This document shows, one piece after another, positions 34,911 through 45,389 of a stretch of 64,000 nt of DNA. A program made the position numbers and the translations under genes. The stretch's first letter is position 1, and every line of letters begins with the position of its first letter. The notes below the pieces were generated by a model. It was given only the letters and a program-made list of their open reading frames with translations. It was not told the DNA's origin and did not search any database. Source of the DNA: Imbricaverruca yamaguchii (taxonomy: Eukaryota; Arthropoda; Thecostraca; Neoverrucidae); the NCBI GenBank assembly GCA_034440575.1, contig JAOTOL010001634.1, positions 1,107,001-1,171,000 of the forward strand, given 5' to 3'.

Positions 34911-36672
34911 TGCACATGGTGAGGTCAGGTCAGGTGGGACGGTGTACACGGTGAGGTCAAGTCAGGTGAGACGGTGTACACGGTGAGGTCAAGTCAGGTG
35001 GGACGGTGTACACGGTGAGGTCAAGTCAGGTGAGACGGTGTACACGGTGAGGTCAGGTCAGGTGGGACGGTGCACACGGTGAGGTCAAGTCAGGTGGGAC
35101 GGTGTACACGGTGAGGTCAAGTCAGGTGAGACGGTGTACACGGTGAGGTCAAGTCAGGTGAGACGGTGTACACGGTGAGGTCAGGTCAGGTGGGACGGTG
35201 CACACGATGTGGCCAGGTCAGGTGAGACGGTGTACACGGTGAGGTCAAGTCAGGTGAGACGGTGTACACGGTGAGGTCAAGTCAGGTGGGACGGTGTACA
35301 CGGTGAGGTCAAGTCAGGTGAGACGGTGTACACGGTGAGGTCAAGTCAGGTGAGACGGTGTACACGGTGTCAAGTCAGGTGAGACGGTGTACACGGTGAG
35401 GTCAAGTCAGGTGAGACGGTGTACACGGTGAGGTCAAGTCAGGTGAGACGGTGTACACGGTGAGGTCAAGTCAGGTGGGACGGTGTACACGGTGAGGTCA
35501 TAGTCAGGTGAGACGGTGTACACGGTGAGGTCAAGTCAGGTGAGACGGTGTACACGGTGAGGTCAAGTCAGGTGAGACGGTGTACACGGTGAGGTCAAGT
35601 CAGGTGAGACGGTGTACACGGTGAGGTCAAGTCAGGTGAGACGGTGTACACGGTGAGGTCAAGTCAGGTGAGACGGTGTACACGGTGGGTGTCAAGTCAG
35701 GTGAGACGGTGTACACGGTGAGGTCAAGTCAGGTGAGACGGTGTACACGGTGAGGTCAAGTCAGATGAGACGGTGTACACGGTGAGGTCAAGTCAGGTGA
35801 GACGGTGTACACGGTGAGGTCAAGTCAGGTGAGACGGTGTACACGGTGAGGTCAAGTCAGGTGAGACGGTGTACACGGTGAGGTCAAGTCAGATGAGACG
35901 ATGTACACGGTGAGGTCAAGTCAGGTGAGACGGTGTACACGGTGAGGTCAAGTCAGGTGAGACGGTGCACACGATGTGGCCAGGTCAGGTGAGACGGTGT
36001 ACACGGTGAGGTCAAGTCAGGTGAGACGGTGTAGACGGTGAGGTCAAGTCAGGTGGGACGGTGTACACGATGTGGCCAGGTCAGGTGGGACGGTGTATAC
36101 GGTGAGGTCAAGTCAGGTGAGACGGTGTACACGGTGAGGTCAGGTCAGGTGGGACGGTGCACACGATGTGGCCAGGTCAGGTGAGACGGTGTACACGGTG
36201 AGGTCAAGTCAGGTGAGACGGTGTACACGGTGTCAAGTCAGATGAGACGGTGTACACGGTGAGGTCAAGTCAGGTGGGACGGTGTACACGGTGAGGTCAA
36301 GTCAGGTGAGACGGTGTATACGGTGAGGTCAAGTCAGGTGGGACGGTGTACACGGTGTCAAGTCAGGTGAGACGGTGTACACGGTGAGGTCAAGTCAGAT
36401 GAGACGGTGTACACGGTGAGGTTAAGTCAGGTGGGACGGTGTACACGGTGGGGTCAGGTCAGGTGGGACGGTGCAGACCGTAAGTTCATGTCAGGTCAGA
36501 TGAGACGGTGCACACTGTGTGGTCAAGTCAGGTGAGACGGTGTACACGGTGAGGTCAAGTCAGGTGGGACGGTGTACACGGTGAGGTCAAGTCAGGTGAG
36601 ACGGTGTACACGGTGAGGTCAGGTCAGGTGGGACGGTGTACACGATGTGGCCAGGTCAGGTGAGACGGTGTA
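34911..36672. repeat. 32-bp minisatellite, left part (about 55 copies)
   Basis: The unit is 'gagacggtgtacacggtgag' followed by 'gtcaagtcaggt', with g/a variants and occasional units lacking 'gagg'. It begins about 8 bp upstream of the Ig10b/FN5a acceptor and is cut by the LTR retrotransposon at 36673. Each full unit has an AGGTCA hexamer. Confidence 0.95.
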
Positions 36673-36943
36673 TGTAGCGTCCTTGTCCTTTTCCGATACA
36701 GTCCACGTCAAGACGAAATATTATTGCTCTGATGCTATGTCCAAAACAACCACAGACACCTCGCGGCACACAGCCACGGAAACACCCACAGACACCTCGC
36801 GGCACACAGCCACGCCCTCACTGGTCCAACATCTCAGCTCCACTGAGGCCCCTGGCCCCCGCCGGCCGGCTCGCCGCCGCCGCCGGCACGTGATACACAG
36901 ACGGCTCCTGTTGCAAAGCTGCGAGGGGGTATTCTCCACTACA
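36673..36943 (-). repeat. 3' LTR (left copy)
   Basis: 271 bp, identical by eye to 40922-41192. It begins 'tgtagcgtcc' and ends 'ctccactaca' on the plus strand. A 28-bp direct repeat lies inside (36751-36778 and 36787-36814). Confidence 0.95.
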
Positions 36944-36956
36944 CTCCTCCCTGATC

Positions 36957-39900
36957 CTAAAGTAGATCACTATACTGAAATAATTGCGTCTGCCTTCTCT
37001 CCCTCTCACCACGCCGCGGCATCCTCTCCTGCTCGCCGTCATCACGCTCAACTACATCGTCCACTCTCGGCCTATCCACAGCGGCTGGCACTTCAATAAT
37101 CAAGCTCTCGTCATCATCATCGTCATTAGCGCTGACAGCATCTCTGCCTTCTGGCACTTCCGGGACTGGTGGCGGTGGCGTAACCAGCCGCAAATCACGC
37201 ACGTGGCGGGACATCCCATCCACTTCGACGTTCTGTTCAGAAATCACTCTAGTCACCGTACCGACAGCACTAGGTACATCACAGCGCCGACTCGGGTGTC
37301 GGACCCAGACTCGATCACCCACACTGTAACAACGCCGTCCGACTGCGGGTGAATCACATTCTGCCACGCTGTCAATATCAAGCAGCCTGACCTCATACCT
37401 GAACAGCTGGTTGGCAGGGGAGGAGGCGGGGTCGCTACTCTTTGGCATCACGTTGTAGCGATAGACAGCCTCTGACACTGAGCAGCGCTTACGCGCTACT
37501 ATCGTCTTTACTGATCGATGACACCGCTCTGAAACCCCGTTGCCGGATGGAACGTGTGCGCAACGATACCTGACCACCATCCCCCATCGATTGGCAAGCT
37601 CACAGAATGCTGCACTTCGGAAGCTGGCAGCATTGTCCGTCAGGAGTTCCTTGGGCGCACCACGTTCGAGAAATATCGACTCTAACTGCCCGATGACACT
37701 AGCTGAGTCCTGGCCCTTGAGGCGTCTCCAGATCGTGTACCGGGAGGGACCACAATCAGTCATCGTCAGGTAGTGCTGGTCACCTACATGGCAGATGTCC
37801 ATGCTGGCCCTACTCCAGCACTCAGAGACCCCCAGTGACCCTCTTTGCCACCTGGCGGGCGCCGGGTCGATCGACTGGCAGGCCGGACACTCTCGCACGA
37901 CACTCCGCACTTGTTGCCTGGTGACTGATGGGTACAGCCTCCGGCAGATGATCAGGGTGCGCTTGATGCCCGGATGTCCACTAGTGTGGTGGACAGCTGC
38001 GATGTCCTCAGGTGTCGGCGGCTCCGGAGCTGATGCAGCAGTGGCTCCACACACTGGCAGGTTGCCAGCTGACGCCAGCCACTTCCTCGGCACCCTGGTC
38101 AGTGCATCAGCCCGGTTTTCGGCCGACGGGACGAACTGGACGTCCAGCTGCAGGCCATACTCAGTCACGATGTTCTTCACTATTTCCAGCCGTCGGCGGA
38201 TCAGCATTTCACTGGCAGCTTTTGTTCTCAGGCGCGACGCGCCCGACAGCATGTCCGTCAGCCAGTGGTAGACAGTCCGTGAGTCAGTCATCAGCGTCAG
38301 TTTCTGCATGCTCCAGCTGACGGCCAGATTTATACCGCGAATCACGGCATCCAGTTCGGCCATGTTGATATGCGCGCTCTCGCTTGGGCGCAGCCAGCAT
38401 CCGTCTTCGACAACCTCGCCGTCCACCTCCAGCGCGGCTCCGAGCGCGAGCGAGCTGGCATCGACCCAGATGACGGCTTCATCTCCTGTCACATCCCAGC
38501 GACCCCTCGCCGGGTCAGCGGTCCTTACACGCGCGAACGTCTCAGCGACCATCGCCCGCAGCTCCGGGTCAGTCACCTCATCATCCCATCCACTCGTCAG
38601 CGCGTTGGCTCGCCGCTTCAAATACGACGCTGCCACGCGCAGCCACCCACAGACAGGCAGGTGGCTCGTCAGGCGGCCGCACAGCGAGAAGATGGTTCGC
38701 CTGGTGAGCCGCTGCGGCAGCTCGTCGATGTCGTTGTCGCGCGCCCAGAGAAGACCACGCCGCTCCCCCCAGACCCGCATGCCGAGCACACGGGCTCCCT
38801 CCGACACACGCTCAGGGGGCTTACACACCAGGCCGTGGCTGCGGAGGTGGCTCTCCACCTCTGCTGCTGAGGCTACGCTCTCATCTACCCAAACGTCATC
38901 CAGGTAGGGCGAAGACGCGCGGTTGATGCGGTCATCCCAGCTCAGCACGGTGCTGAGGACCTTCTTCATGACCAGCGGCGCCACACTCAAACCGAATCCC
39001 AGTCTTGTGAGGCAGTACCGCTGGCCACGGAACACTACGGTCTGGTAAGCCCACAAGGACGGGTGCACATGTACTTGCAGGTAGGCCTTTCGAAGGTCCA
39101 TCAGTGCGACTTCCCGTCCCCGGCGGCGCCACTCGCGAACTTTTTCACCACAGACATCCGCGTCAGCCGTGTGCGGACTGAGGTGAGAGTTCAGTTCACG
39201 GAAGTCGAGGACCGGCCTAACTTTCTTTTTGTTGCGCTGCACTACGGCCATCAATGGTATCGTACCTTTGACTGGCCCGTGCAGCTGTTTGTCATACGGC
39301 GCCAGCCAGCCATCAGACACCCATTGGGACAGCTCGCACTCATATTCGTGCTGGGCCTCTGGCGGGATCCGGTACTCCTCCACTGTGTTCACTAACTGAG
39401 GCTGCTCTGACCCTGACCACTTCCAGGTCACGGTCCACTTTTTATCGACTGCATTGTAATTAAGCACATAGTCTTTCTCCTCCACGACCGTGCTGCAGCC
39501 AGACACTGGCGTTCGCTCACAGGCCACCGTAGTCGGCTCGTAGGCTGCTGCAGTCCGCTTGCAGCCTGCTGCAACAGCCAGTCTGTCCCGAGGTGAGTCA
39601 TCGGTTCCGGTGCCGCGCTGCGAGCTGACACCAGTGGCCTCGTCATCACTCCGCAGGGGGACTGGCGGCGACCTGACACCGTCCGTCTCAGCTCCGCGCC
39701 AAGGTAGCGCCGCCGAGCCATACGACACGGCCGAAGTCCGCCCCGGCTGTGAGTCATCCATTCCGCACCGCTCACTACTCGGCGCCGGCACTGAATTGTC
39801 CACGCCGAACTGCACATTACCCGGCGCGCGTACTGTCACACCGCGAAACACAATCACCGCATTCATTCCGAGAATAAAACCGAAGTTCAGTGGCTTGGTA

Positions 39901-40136
39901 GACACCACAAGCACATCCACGAATGCCGAGGCCCCCGACCGCAGCTGGACACGTACATTGCCTGTCCCCTCGCACCGGTGCCTCTCACCGCTCACAGTCA
40001 TCACACTGACGTCCTGTTTGTTCCAGCGAGGGCACATAGAGACGTGGGCAATGCTCTGAGTGCAGCCGGTGTCCACTAGAGCGTCACAGCTCGCACCGTC
40101 CACGGTGAGACGAACCACCGGTAGAGCGCCTCTCAC
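36957..40136 (-). CDS. pol: Retrotransposon pol polyprotein (protease, RT, RNase H, integrase)
   Basis: A 1059-codon open frame counted from a GTG that overlaps the gag stop. The frame is also open further upstream inside gag, so expression by -1 frameshifting or by reinitiation is possible. Aspartic protease 'ALVDTGCTQS' near residue 22; RT 'VRPVLDFRELN' and catalytic 'YLDD' near 412; RNase H 'WVDASSLALGAAL' near 557 with later 'MTDSRTV' and 'NRADALTRVP'; integrase zinc finger 'HHTSGHPG...CPAC' near 717; catalytic D ('MDICHV'), D ('LTDNAASF', about 832) and E ('GVSERCH', about 869). An acidic and basic tail ends the protein. No internal stops: the enzyme set looks intact. Confidence 0.93.
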   Translation of the reverse strand: MRGALPVVRLTVDGASCDALVDTGCTQSIAHVSMCPRWNKQDVSVMTVSGERHRCEGTGNVRVQLRSGASAFVDVLVVSTKPLNFGFILGMNAVIVFRGVTVRAPGNVQFGVDNSVPAPSSERCGMDDSQPGRTSAVSYGSAALPWRGAETDGVRSPPVPLRSDDEATGVSSQRGTGTDDSPRDRLAVAAGCKRTAAAYEPTTVACERTPVSGCSTVVEEKDYVLNYNAVDKKWTVTWKWSGSEQPQLVNTVEEYRIPPEAQHEYECELSQWVSDGWLAPYDKQLHGPVKGTIPLMAVVQRNKKKVRPVLDFRELNSHLSPHTADADVCGEKVREWRRRGREVALMDLRKAYLQVHVHPSLWAYQTVVFRGQRYCLTRLGFGLSVAPLVMKKVLSTVLSWDDRINRASSPYLDDVWVDESVASAAEVESHLRSHGLVCKPPERVSEGARVLGMRVWGERRGLLWARDNDIDELPQRLTRRTIFSLCGRLTSHLPVCGWLRVAASYLKRRANALTSGWDDEVTDPELRAMVAETFARVRTADPARGRWDVTGDEAVIWVDASSLALGAALEVDGEVVEDGCWLRPSESAHINMAELDAVIRGINLAVSWSMQKLTLMTDSRTVYHWLTDMLSGASRLRTKAASEMLIRRRLEIVKNIVTEYGLQLDVQFVPSAENRADALTRVPRKWLASAGNLPVCGATAASAPEPPTPEDIAAVHHTSGHPGIKRTLIICRRLYPSVTRQQVRSVVRECPACQSIDPAPARWQRGSLGVSECWSRASMDICHVGDQHYLTMTDCGPSRYTIWRRLKGQDSASVIGQLESIFLERGAPKELLTDNAASFRSAAFCELANRWGMVVRYRCAHVPSGNGVSERCHRSVKTIVARKRCSVSEAVYRYNVMPKSSDPASSPANQLFRYEVRLLDIDSVAECDSPAVGRRCYSVGDRVWVRHPSRRCDVPSAVGTVTRVISEQNVEVDGMSRHVRDLRLVTPPPPVPEVPEGRDAVSANDDDDDESLIIEVPAAVDRPRVDDVVERDDGEQERMPRRGERERRQTQLFQYSDLL

Positions 40137-40906
40137 TGCTGAGCTGGAGAGGAGGCTGACGCTGATTCCGCCTCTCCATCGCCGTTTTCCGGGCAGCAGG
40201 CGACGACGTGGCCCGACCGGTTACACCGGAAACAGCGCCTGTTGCCGCGTACGCCGCCTCCGCGCGCCCGGCGTCCTCCCCTGCAGTCGCGAGCGATGTG
40301 GTTGGGCTGCCCACAGGAGTAACATACTACACCAGCAGCTGGAGTATCTGTCGGCATGGTAGTGCGTACGGGACGTGTTGCAGAGACAGCTGCAGCCGCA
40401 ATGCCGACGTCTTCTTCCACCATCACTGCGCGGGCGCGGGTCAACAGCTCGCTCAGACCCATGTTCTCCATGCGTGAGCTGGCTCTCAGCGCGCGGCGGA
40501 CAGCGTCCGGCAGACCAGCGACGAAGGCGCAGGCCAGCCCACCGTCGGACATGCCGCCAAACAGGGAGGCCAGTCGCTGCAGATCCGCCAGGTATACATC
40601 GACCGCCTCTCCACTCCGCAGCTTACGGGTGATAAACTGCTCATACGCACAGTATTTGTCCACAGCGAAAGCAGAAAGCAGAGCAGCTTTCACCCTTTCG
40701 TAAATGGCTTTGTCCGCATCACTTAGCTGTTGATACACTGCGAACGCTCCACCAGTCAGTCTCAGAGGAACGATGGAGGCAAGCTCTTTTCTGTCCCGCA
40801 ACTTGCACACCAGTTCGAATTTATCCAGCCACTCGCTCACGACCTGCGTCACGCCATCGAATTCCGGTATCAATCGGACGTCTGTAGCCAGGTCCTTTTC
40901 CGCCAT
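40133..40906 (-). CDS. gag: Retrotransposon gag with two CCHC zinc knuckles
   Basis: From ATG 'MAEKDLATDV' the protein is about 257 aa. The N-terminal part resembles a capsid-like helical domain ('LRLTGGAFAVYQQLSDADK'; 'RLASLFGGMSD', 'FVAGLPDAVRRAL'). The C-terminal part has two CX2CX4HX4C knuckles ('CYSCGQPNHIARDC' and 'CFRCNRSGHVVACC'), the usual RNA-binding nucleocapsid motif. The stop overlaps the first codon of the pol frame. The same frame stays open upstream into the LTR to about 40960. I place the start at 40906 because it lies outside the LTR, but an LTR start is possible. Confidence 0.9.
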   Translation of the reverse strand: MAEKDLATDVRLIPEFDGVTQVVSEWLDKFELVCKLRDRKELASIVPLRLTGGAFAVYQQLSDADKAIYERVKAALLSAFAVDKYCAYEQFITRKLRSGEAVDVYLADLQRLASLFGGMSDGGLACAFVAGLPDAVRRALRASSRMENMGLSELLTRARAVMVEEDVGIAAAAVSATRPVRTTMPTDTPAAGVVCYSCGQPNHIARDCRGGRRARGGGVRGNRRCFRCNRSGHVVACCPENGDGEAESASASSPAQQ

Positions 40907-40921
40907 ATTGCCGAAATAGCT

Positions 40922-41192
40922 TGTAGCGTCCTTGTCCTTTTCCGATACAGTCCACGTCAAGACGAAATATTATTGCTCTGATGCTATGTCCAAAACAACC
41001 ACAGACACCTCGCGGCACACAGCCACGGAAACACCCACAGACACCTCGCGGCACACAGCCACGCCCTCACTGGTCCAACATCTCAGCTCCACTGAGGCCC
41101 CTGGCCCCCGCCGGCCGGCTCGCCGCCGCCGCCGGCACGTGATACACAGACGGCTCCTGTTGCAAAGCTGCGAGGGGGTATTCTCCACTACA
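40922..41192 (-). repeat. 5' LTR (right copy)
   Basis: 271 bp, identical by eye to the left LTR. On the minus strand it holds an AT-rich stretch ('AGCAATAATATTTCG') that could include promoter or polyadenylation signals; I cannot place either firmly. Confidence 0.95.
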
Positions 41193-42690
41193 GTGTACAC
41201 GGTGTCAAGTCAGGTGAGACGGTGTACACGGTGTCAAGTCAGATGAGACGGTGTACACGGTGAGGTCAAGTCAGGTGGGACGGTGTACACGGTGAGGTCA
41301 AGTCAGGTGGGACGGTGTACACGGTGAGGTCAAGTCAGGTGAGACGGTGTACACGGTGTCAAGTCAGGTGAGACGGTGTACACGGTGTTAAGTCAGGTGA
41401 GACGGTGTATACGGTGAGGTCAAGTCAGATGAGACGGTGTACACGGTGAGGTCAAGTCAGATGAGACGGTGTACACGATGTGGCCAGGTCAGGTGAGACG
41501 GTGTATACGGTGAGGTCAAGTCAGGTGGGACGGTGTACACGGTGTCAAGTCAGGTGAGACGGTGTACACGGTGAGGTCAAGTCAGATGAGACGGTGTACA
41601 CGGTGAGGTTAAGTCAGGTGGGACGGTGTACACGGTGAGGTCAGGTCAGGTGGGACGGTGCAGACCGTGAGTTCATGTCAGGTCAGATGAGACGGTGCAC
41701 ACTGTGTGGTCAAGTCAGGTGAGACGGTGTACACGGTGAGGTCAAGTCAGGTGGGACGGTGTACACGGTGAGGTCAAGTCAGGTGGGACGGTGTACACGG
41801 TGTCAAGTCAGGTGAGACGGTGTACACGGTGAGGTCAAGTCAGGTGGGACGGTGTACACGGTGAGGTCAAGTCAGGTGAGACGGTGTACGCGGTGAGGTC
41901 AAGTCAGGTGAGACGGTGTACACGGTGAGGTCAAGTCAGATGAGACGGTGTACACGGTGAGGTCAAGTCAGATGAGACGGTGTACACGGTGAGGTCAAGT
42001 CAGATGAGACGATGTACACGGTGAGGTCAAGTCAGGTGAGACGGTGTACACGGTGAGGTCAAGTCAGGTGGGACGGTGTACACGGTGAGGTCAAGTCAGG
42101 TGAGACGGTGTACACGGTGAGGTCAAGTCAGGTGAGACGGTGTACACGGTGAGGTCAAGTCAGGTGAGACGGTGTACACGGTGAGGTCAAGTCAGGTGAG
42201 ACGGTGTACACGGTGAGGTCAAGTCAGGTGAGACGGTGCACACGATGTGGCCAGGTCAGGTGAGACGGTGTATACGGTGAGGTCAAGTCAGGTGGGACGG
42301 TGTACACGGTGTCAAGTCAGGTGAGACGGTGTACACGGTGAGGTCAAGTCAGGTGGGACGGTGTACACGGTGAGGTCAAGTCAGGTGGGACGGTGTACAC
42401 GGTGTCAAGTCAGGTGAGACGGTGTACACGGTGAGGTCAAGTCAGGTGGGACGGTGTACACGGTGTCAAGTCAGGTGAGACGGTGTACACGGTGAGGTCA
42501 AGTCAGGTGAGACGGTGTACACGGTGAGGTCAGGTCAGGTGAGACGGTGCACACGGTGAGGTCAAGTCAGGTGGGACGGTATATACAATGAGATTAGGCC
42601 AGGTGAGACTGTGCCCACGATGATTTCAAGTCAGGTGAGACGGTGCATACGGTGGGGTCAGATCAGGTGGGACGGTGCACACGTCTTAGC
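41193..42690. repeat. 32-bp minisatellite, right part (about 46 copies)
   Basis: Continues the 34911-36672 array after the retrotransposon, starting with the duplicated 'gtgta'. Units decay towards 42560-42690, the older edge. Confidence 0.95.
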
Positions 42691-43039
42691 GCGTGGCCGT
42701 CGGGAGCTATATTTTCAGCAGTAGATTCTTCGGGACATAGATGGCACATGATGTCACAACATTTAAGGAATGGGTGTGATTTAACGGCGTAGCGAAGATG
42801 TTCAGTAAATAAAATAATTGGAACCTTTTAGCGTATAGGAAGCACCAAAAAATACTGCTACTTTCTATATCAAGTTAGGAGTGAAATGGTGACGGTACTT
42901 AGCTTACATACATTAATTATTTGTCATTAAACGACAGACGCAACATAAAAATTGGTCACCCCTACCCTGCTCTTACCACTACAATCACACAATTATGTCG
43001 GTTAAAATTTTCGAATATTTCGAAACAATTCGCAATTCA
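42691..43039. other. Intron between Ig10 exons, no feature seen
   Basis: AT-rich DNA between the 32-bp and 82-bp arrays with nothing recognisable. Confidence 0.4.
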
Positions 43040-43546
43040 ATGGATGTCACCATTACCTGGCTACTTGGCTGATGAAGAGGCTGCCGTTCTGGCGTGTGGA
43101 GGCGGCCAGTGTCCGCAGCGGGCAGATGTCACCATTACCTGGCTACTTGGCTGATGAAGAGGCTGCCGTTCTGGCGTATGGAGGCGGCCAGTGCCCGCAG
43201 CGGGCAGATGTCACCATTACCTGGCTACTTGGCTGATGAAGAGGCTGCCGTTCTGGCGTGTGGAGGCGGCCAGTGTCCGTAGCGGGCAGATGTCACCATT
43301 ACCTGGCTACTTGGCTGATGAAGAGGCTGCCGTTCTGGCGTGTGGAGGCGGCCAGTGTCCGCAGCGGGCAGATGTCACCATTACCTGGCTACTTGGCTGA
43401 TGAAGAGGCTGCCGTTCTGGCGTGTGGAGGCGGCCAGTGTCCGCAGCGGGCAGATGTCACCATTACCTGGCTACTTGGCTGATGAAGAGGCTGCCGTTCT
43501 GGCGTGTGGAGGCGGCCAGTGTCCGCAGCGGGCGGTCAGACGTCCA
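43040..43546 (-). repeat. 82-bp array built on the Ig10a donor, 6 copies
   Basis: On the minus strand each unit holds about the last 65 coding bases of the Ig10a exon (encoding 'RQNGSLFISQVA'), the donor AG|GTAATG and a few intron bases ('GTGACAT'). The copy nearest the exon (43460s) is the real exon end; five further copies follow in the intron, each with an intact donor. Copies are nearly identical. 82 is not a multiple of three. Confidence 0.92.
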
Positions 43547-43650
43547 GACGGGCACCGGTGCCGGCACGCCCAGTGTGATGCAGTCCAGCGTCAGAGGCCG
43601 ACCGCTCTCGGCCGACACCAGTCGCGAGAACGAGGCTATCTGGGCTGGAA
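43467..43650 (-). CDS. Dscam: Dscam-family receptor, Ig10 first-half exon
   Basis: A 184-bp exon; acceptor 'gacgtcag', donor CCAG|GTAATG. With one base from FN4b it reads 'IPAQIASFSRLVSAESGRPL' and 'TLDCITLGVPAPVPVWTSD', then 'NGSLFISQVA'. The first Ig cysteine and the core W are present. 'PAQIASF' at the FN4-Ig10 junction resembles the 'PAKIASF' I recall from insect Dscam, which anchors the domain numbering. A second possible acceptor lies six bases inside (43645-43646), also in frame. Both ends of the exon are tandemly amplified in the flanking introns. Confidence 0.85.
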
Positions 43651-43985
43651 CTGACGTCACGGCCCGATCAACCGAACAGTCGGGAGAACGAGGTTACTAA
43701 GACTGGAACTGACGTTACATCCCGATCAACCGAACAGTCGGGATAACGAGGTCACTGAGACTGGAACTGACGTTACAGCCCGATCAACCGAACAGTCGGG
43801 AGAACGAGGCTATCTGGCCTGGAGGTGGGGTCACGGCCCGACCAATAGAACTGTAGGGAGTACGAGGTCACTGTGCCTGGACCGGAGGTCACGACTTGAT
43901 CAACTAACCAGTCGGGGAAAGGGATCATGACCAGATTAACTGATCAGTCGCAAGAACGAGGCGGTGTGGGCTGGCCCTGATGGTA
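43611..43985 (-). repeat. About 58-bp array built on the Ig10a acceptor, 5-6 copies
   Basis: Units repeat the first about 30 coding bases of Ig10a ('cgagaacgaggctatctggg' on the plus strand) plus the acceptor and 'ctgacgtcacggcccgatca'. Copies diverge progressively away from the exon, so this array is older than the 82-bp one on the other side. Confidence 0.8.
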
Positions 43986-45389
43986 AGGAATTTGATGTAT
44001 TGGCTGCATCATTTTGTCGCGCAAACGCCGCGTCTTTTATGTGGCTTTGACATCATTTGATGAGATCATTGCACATCTCTGAAATATAGATAATTATTTT
44101 ATGCATTCGAACATTCTTGTAAGAGTCGTGAGCACCTCCAGAATGCATAGCATATCAGGATAGATTCCATGATAAAGATTTACCAAAGTGTATTAACACG
44201 AAGAGACACAGAACCTTCTGCGTGTGTGGAATAAAATGATACAGAGTTTAATGTGACCAAATTTCGATTGTTTTCTGGCAATATTTGCAAGTGAAATGGC
44301 GCAGCACGCGATTATTGATCGCATTATACAAGAGAACTTGGCACATTACAAAATTGGAAACGAGGGAATACTATTTAAACTTATATAATTTCCAATGTCA
44401 CGGTTTTCTCCGTAGATGATTGAAGGCCCCTAACAGCTACTTTTTTGTTACGCTTTGTGGTACTGTTGCACTTCTTGGCAATGCCTCGGTACTCTTCGTG
44501 ATACTGTTACATGCACTTGAGAATACAGAATTAAAACAGCCACTGTAACAGCCACTGCATGTGGAGGACATGTATTGTTAAATAAATAAATAAATAAATA
44601 AAACGTTCTGCAAATTAACGTTGAAAGATCAGTGCCCTAACGACGTGCTTTATGTGACATTCCAAGTCAAGCTATGTAACTTTGAATCACACGATATACA
44701 GTATCATGCTTAGCTGCACGTTTTTAGTATCATTTTAACCATCGCAGTCTTTTTCGCGCCATCGACTGAGGAATGTTGCGTCACACCTCTATCACCTGTT
44801 CACGCACGCCATTTTGTCACCTTTCTCAAGGAAGGGGGTTACTACAACCCCAGTATTTCCCATGCACATGAACACAAAAACAGTTTGTTGCATGCAAAGA
44901 GATCTTGTGATTGACACCGATTTTGATATCTTCTATAACTGGTTGATCTCACAGGGGACCTTTCCTCAATTTTGCACCATGAGGAATTACCCACCCTGGT
45001 AATCGTTATCTGTGCACACACAATAACGGATGAACGCTTAAAAGGTCCACCATTGCAGATCCCGGTACCCTTGGATACTTACTATGTGTGATTTGTTACA
45101 TTTTAACCAGTAGGTCAAGGGTCAAAGGAGGCTCAAATGTTGATTTATTTTTGGAAATGTGCGTACTTGTGCTCGAAAACACTATTTTCTAGTATCTAGG
45201 GGCAAAAATAGACGTCAGTCAGCTTTAGCACCCGAAAGACTTACAGTGCCTTATAAGCTGTAAAGAGTCATTTAAGATCAAGGTTGGTCCGCGATTTCCA
45301 ATGACCTTAGACAGGTCAATGACGTACGTAAACAAGCAAGGTGAGTTGTTCGCTACCATACCACAAGCAACATGGGCCACCTGGAGGCA
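43986..45389. other. FN4-Ig10 intron, left part
   Basis: AT-rich. Contains an (AATA)n microsatellite at 44579-44602. No gene seen. Confidence 0.45.

Larger units (their letters stand above)
36673..41192 (-). mobile_element. Complete LTR retrotransposon, 4520 bp, Ty3/Gypsy-like
   Basis: Two identical 271-bp LTRs (TG...CA ends) enclose gag and pol on the minus strand. The 5-bp sequence 'gtgta' flanks both sides as a target-site duplication. Both coding frames are open. Pol domain order protease, RT, RNase H, integrase fits Ty3/Gypsy; BEL/Pao shares this order and cannot be fully excluded. Identical LTRs indicate very recent insertion, into the 32-bp array within the intron between Ig10a and Ig10b of the Dscam gene, in the same direction as that gene. 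Internal DNA before the 3' LTR ends in a purine tract ('AGGGAGGAG'). No clear primer-binding site is seen: only 15 bp separate the 5' LTR from the gag ATG. Confidence 0.93.

Noticed and set aside
33762..34949. 395-codon open frame on the minus strand through the 57-bp array
   Set aside because: Only the first about 66 codons are exon; the rest is repeat, open because 57 is a multiple of three and the unit lacks stops. It is kept as a splicing hypothesis, not as a protein.
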